Assembly: GCA_002306005.1 (NCBI GenBank)
Contig: DBRO01000048.1
Location: 1,792 to 9,234 of the forward strand
From: Ruminococcus sp. UBA1366
GTDB lineage: Bacteria > Bacillota > Clostridia > Oscillospirales > Ruminococcaceae
DNA length: 7,443 bases
Reading direction: 5' to 3'
Below the pieces are notes generated by a model. That model did not search any database and was not told the DNA's origin. It saw only the letters and a list, made by a program, of their open reading frames with translations. This document shows, one piece after another, positions 6,291 to 7,443 of this stretch; within the stretch, counting starts at the first letter, position 1, and each line of letters begins with the position of its first letter. The position numbers were made by a program, and so were the translations under genes.

Positions 6291-7001
6291 TTAATGCACC
6301 GCCACGTGCGGATCATGGAATTCTTTCAGCCTGCGCCGCAAGGCTTCCCGCACGTCTTCCTCAAATGCAATCTGCGGGTTTGCCTCGCCGGCACGGCGTA
6401 AAATCTCCAGCGTAAAATCCGGGTTCAATACTAAAATCGGACCCAGCAAATAGGTTGCAAAGAAGTTTTTCTGCACAAAACCCTCGTAAGGGCTTTGATC
6501 ATTGATGCCTTCCCCGCGCAAAACTTTCAGAAAATGTTCACACGGTGCCAATTCATATGCTTTTGTAAACTGCGCCCGAAACCCCGCGAACTCCTGCCCG
6601 TGGAAATCCCCCAAAACAAAACCGCTGTGCCGGTGCATCATGTCACGCTTAACATAAAAATCAAACAGTCCTAACGCCTTAATTTGTGAACCGTTCTCAT
6701 TTTCCAAATACCGCCCGGTAATTTCCATGGCGTTTCCGGTAAACAAAAACACCGTGCCTTGTGCAATCAATTCCCGTATCCGGTTTTTTAACGGCAGCAG
6801 CTTTGCAATGATTTTCTCCTGCATACGTTCCGTACAAGGCCCCATATAAATCAAATTCATATCCTGAGAAACAAAAGCAGGTTCGGTGCAAAAATTCGTT
6901 TCAAAATATTCGGCATCCGGCGCACAAAGCTTTAAATACCGGACATTGCCCACATCCCCGAAAAGATTACAGTATTCAGGAAAAAGAATTTCAACCCTCA
7001 T
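6291..7001 (-). CDS. gatD: GatD-like glutamine amidotransferase homologue lacking catalytic Cys and His
   Basis: GatD is the glutaminase subunit that, with MurT, amidates D-Glu of lipid II to D-isoglutamine. This 236-residue protein matches GatD over its length: NLFGDVGN near 12-19, then IYMG-x5-R-x-Q at 51-61, GLFDFY at 111-116, R124 (near the position of S. aureus Arg128), and KNFFATYLLGPIL at 178-190. The nucleophile elbow, ICGGYQ in S. aureus GatD, reads FTGNAME here, so Cys94 is replaced by T88. The catalytic His of YLHGP is replaced by L186. The ENHGGR stretch is also lost (RAQFTK). The gene is intact, in frame, has AAGGAG 9 bases before its ATG, and overlaps the MurT-like gene by 11 bases. 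It is therefore not a decaying pseudogene by appearance but a likely pseudoenzyme, or an enzyme using another ammonia source. The comparison uses the S. aureus sequence from memory. Confidence 0.88.
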   Translation of the reverse strand: MRVEILFPEYCNLFGDVGNVRYLKLCAPDAEYFETNFCTEPAFVSQDMNLIYMGPCTERMQEKIIAKLLPLKNRIRELIAQGTVFLFTGNAMEITGRYLENENGSQIKALGLFDFYVKRDMMHRHSGFVLGDFHGQEFAGFRAQFTKAYELAPCEHFLKVLRGEGINDQSPYEGFVQKNFFATYLLGPILVLNPDFTLEILRRAGEANPQIAFEEDVREALRRRLKEFHDPHVAVH

Positions 7002-7443
7002 TTACCGTTTCTCCTTGTGTACTCATTTCAATCCTATGCCGGATGGTTTGCCGAATCACATTCAGTGAATCAATATTGTATAAATCATACAGCACATAAA
7101 TGCTGTCCACGTCCTGCAAATTCACTGCATCCCCGGTTGCCTCTTTGGTATCACAGCAAATGATTTTTTCCTTTGGAATCCCCGCCGTTCGCAGCCGCAC
7201 CATATAGTCCTTATTTCGCGCCCCGCCGGCGACCACCTGTACAACGTCCTCTGTATTCAGAAATTCAAAATCCGTTTCATAAATCCATGCAATATTTTCC
7301 GTCGTCGTTTTCTCATCATAAAAATCGTCCAGTATCAGAATAACCGCCTTTTTTCCCGGCTGCCGCCGAACAAAATCACAAGCACGCGAACAAGCGATCG
7401 GATTCTGTCCCTTGGCAAGATTGGCAACTAATTTCTTTCCGCC
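6991..7443 (-). CDS. murT: MurT-like Mur ligase, C-terminal domain only (5' end beyond window)
   Basis: MurT is the ATP-using Mur ligase subunit of lipid II isoglutaminyl synthase. Only the last 150 residues are here, corresponding to the C-terminal domain (DUF1727/MurT_C). Seen: a GQNPIACSRACDFV stretch like the NP-x-G helix region, a beta strand AVILILDD, WIYETDFEFL (the counterpart of the SWIWDVDFE pattern), VAGGARNKDYMVRLRTAGIP (the counterpart of the SGxRxxDMxLRLKYAGV pattern) and YVLYDLYNIDSL. The loop after LDD is EKTTTENIAW instead of the usual ADGxDVSW, so it diverges from ordinary MurT. The adjoining overlapping gatD-like gene supports the identification and implies a complex. The ATP site and the zinc-ribbon insertion of MurT lie outside the window. 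Confidence 0.85.
   Translation of the reverse strand, partial: GGKKLVANLAKGQNPIACSRACDFVRRQPGKKAVILILDDFYDEKTTTENIAWIYETDFEFLNTEDVVQVVAGGARNKDYMVRLRTAGIPKEKIICCDTKEATGDAVNLQDVDSIYVLYDLYNIDSLNVIRQTIRHRIEMSTQGETVNEG

Noticed and set aside
6291..7001. GatD-like gene as cobyric acid synthase (CobQ) or CobB
   Set aside because: The length, the FDFY and TYL-x-GPIL anchors and the overlap with a MurT-like gene fit GatD. There is no AAA-type N-terminal synthetase domain as in CobQ/CobB and no cobalamin genes nearby.

Overview
The window looks like chromosome from a mid-GC Firmicute of class Clostridia, possibly Oscillospirales. This is inferred from several features together: a T-box leader, strong Shine-Dalgarno and sigma-A-type signals, a MurT/GatD gene pair, and a RING/zinc-ribbon membrane protein of a type I associate with Clostridia. 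All recognised genes lie on the minus strand, so transcription runs from high to low coordinates.

Layout in transcription order. At 7443-6991 is the C-terminal end of a MurT-like Mur ligase. It overlaps by 11 bases a GatD-like glutamine amidotransferase (7001-6291) in which both catalytic residues (Cys, His) are replaced. A gap at 6290-6101 holds a good sigma-A promoter and a perfect 16-base inverted repeat. Next comes a tightly spaced run: a small membrane protein with a charged coiled-coil tail (6100-5648), a D-2-hydroxyacid dehydrogenase (4668-5633, start uncertain), proB (4646-3855) and proA (3815-2562). A RING/zinc-ribbon/DUF2628-like membrane protein (2510-1539) follows, apparently coupled to an 8-codon mini-ORF. 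A near-consensus promoter (1508-1480) then drives a leucine T-box leader with an intrinsic terminator (about 1473-1203), followed by a fungal/actinobacterial-type leuA (1103-1) that leaves the window before its C-terminal regulatory domain.

Function. ProB and ProA carry out the first steps of proline synthesis; no proC is in the window. LeuA commits carbon to leucine and should be expressed when uncharged tRNA-Leu antagonises the leader terminator. The specifier (CUC) and the UGGU bulge both fit tRNA-Leu. MurT/GatD normally amidates the glutamate of lipid II, but this GatD copy cannot be a normal glutaminase by its sequence. It is the most interesting item here: a well-preserved pseudoenzyme still paired with a Mur ligase partner.

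Other points worth checking are the RING-type protein, a possible one-base frameshift or CTG start in the dehydrogenase, and several small hairpins at translation or transcription starts. No tRNA, rRNA, CRISPR array, insertion sequence or prophage signature was seen.
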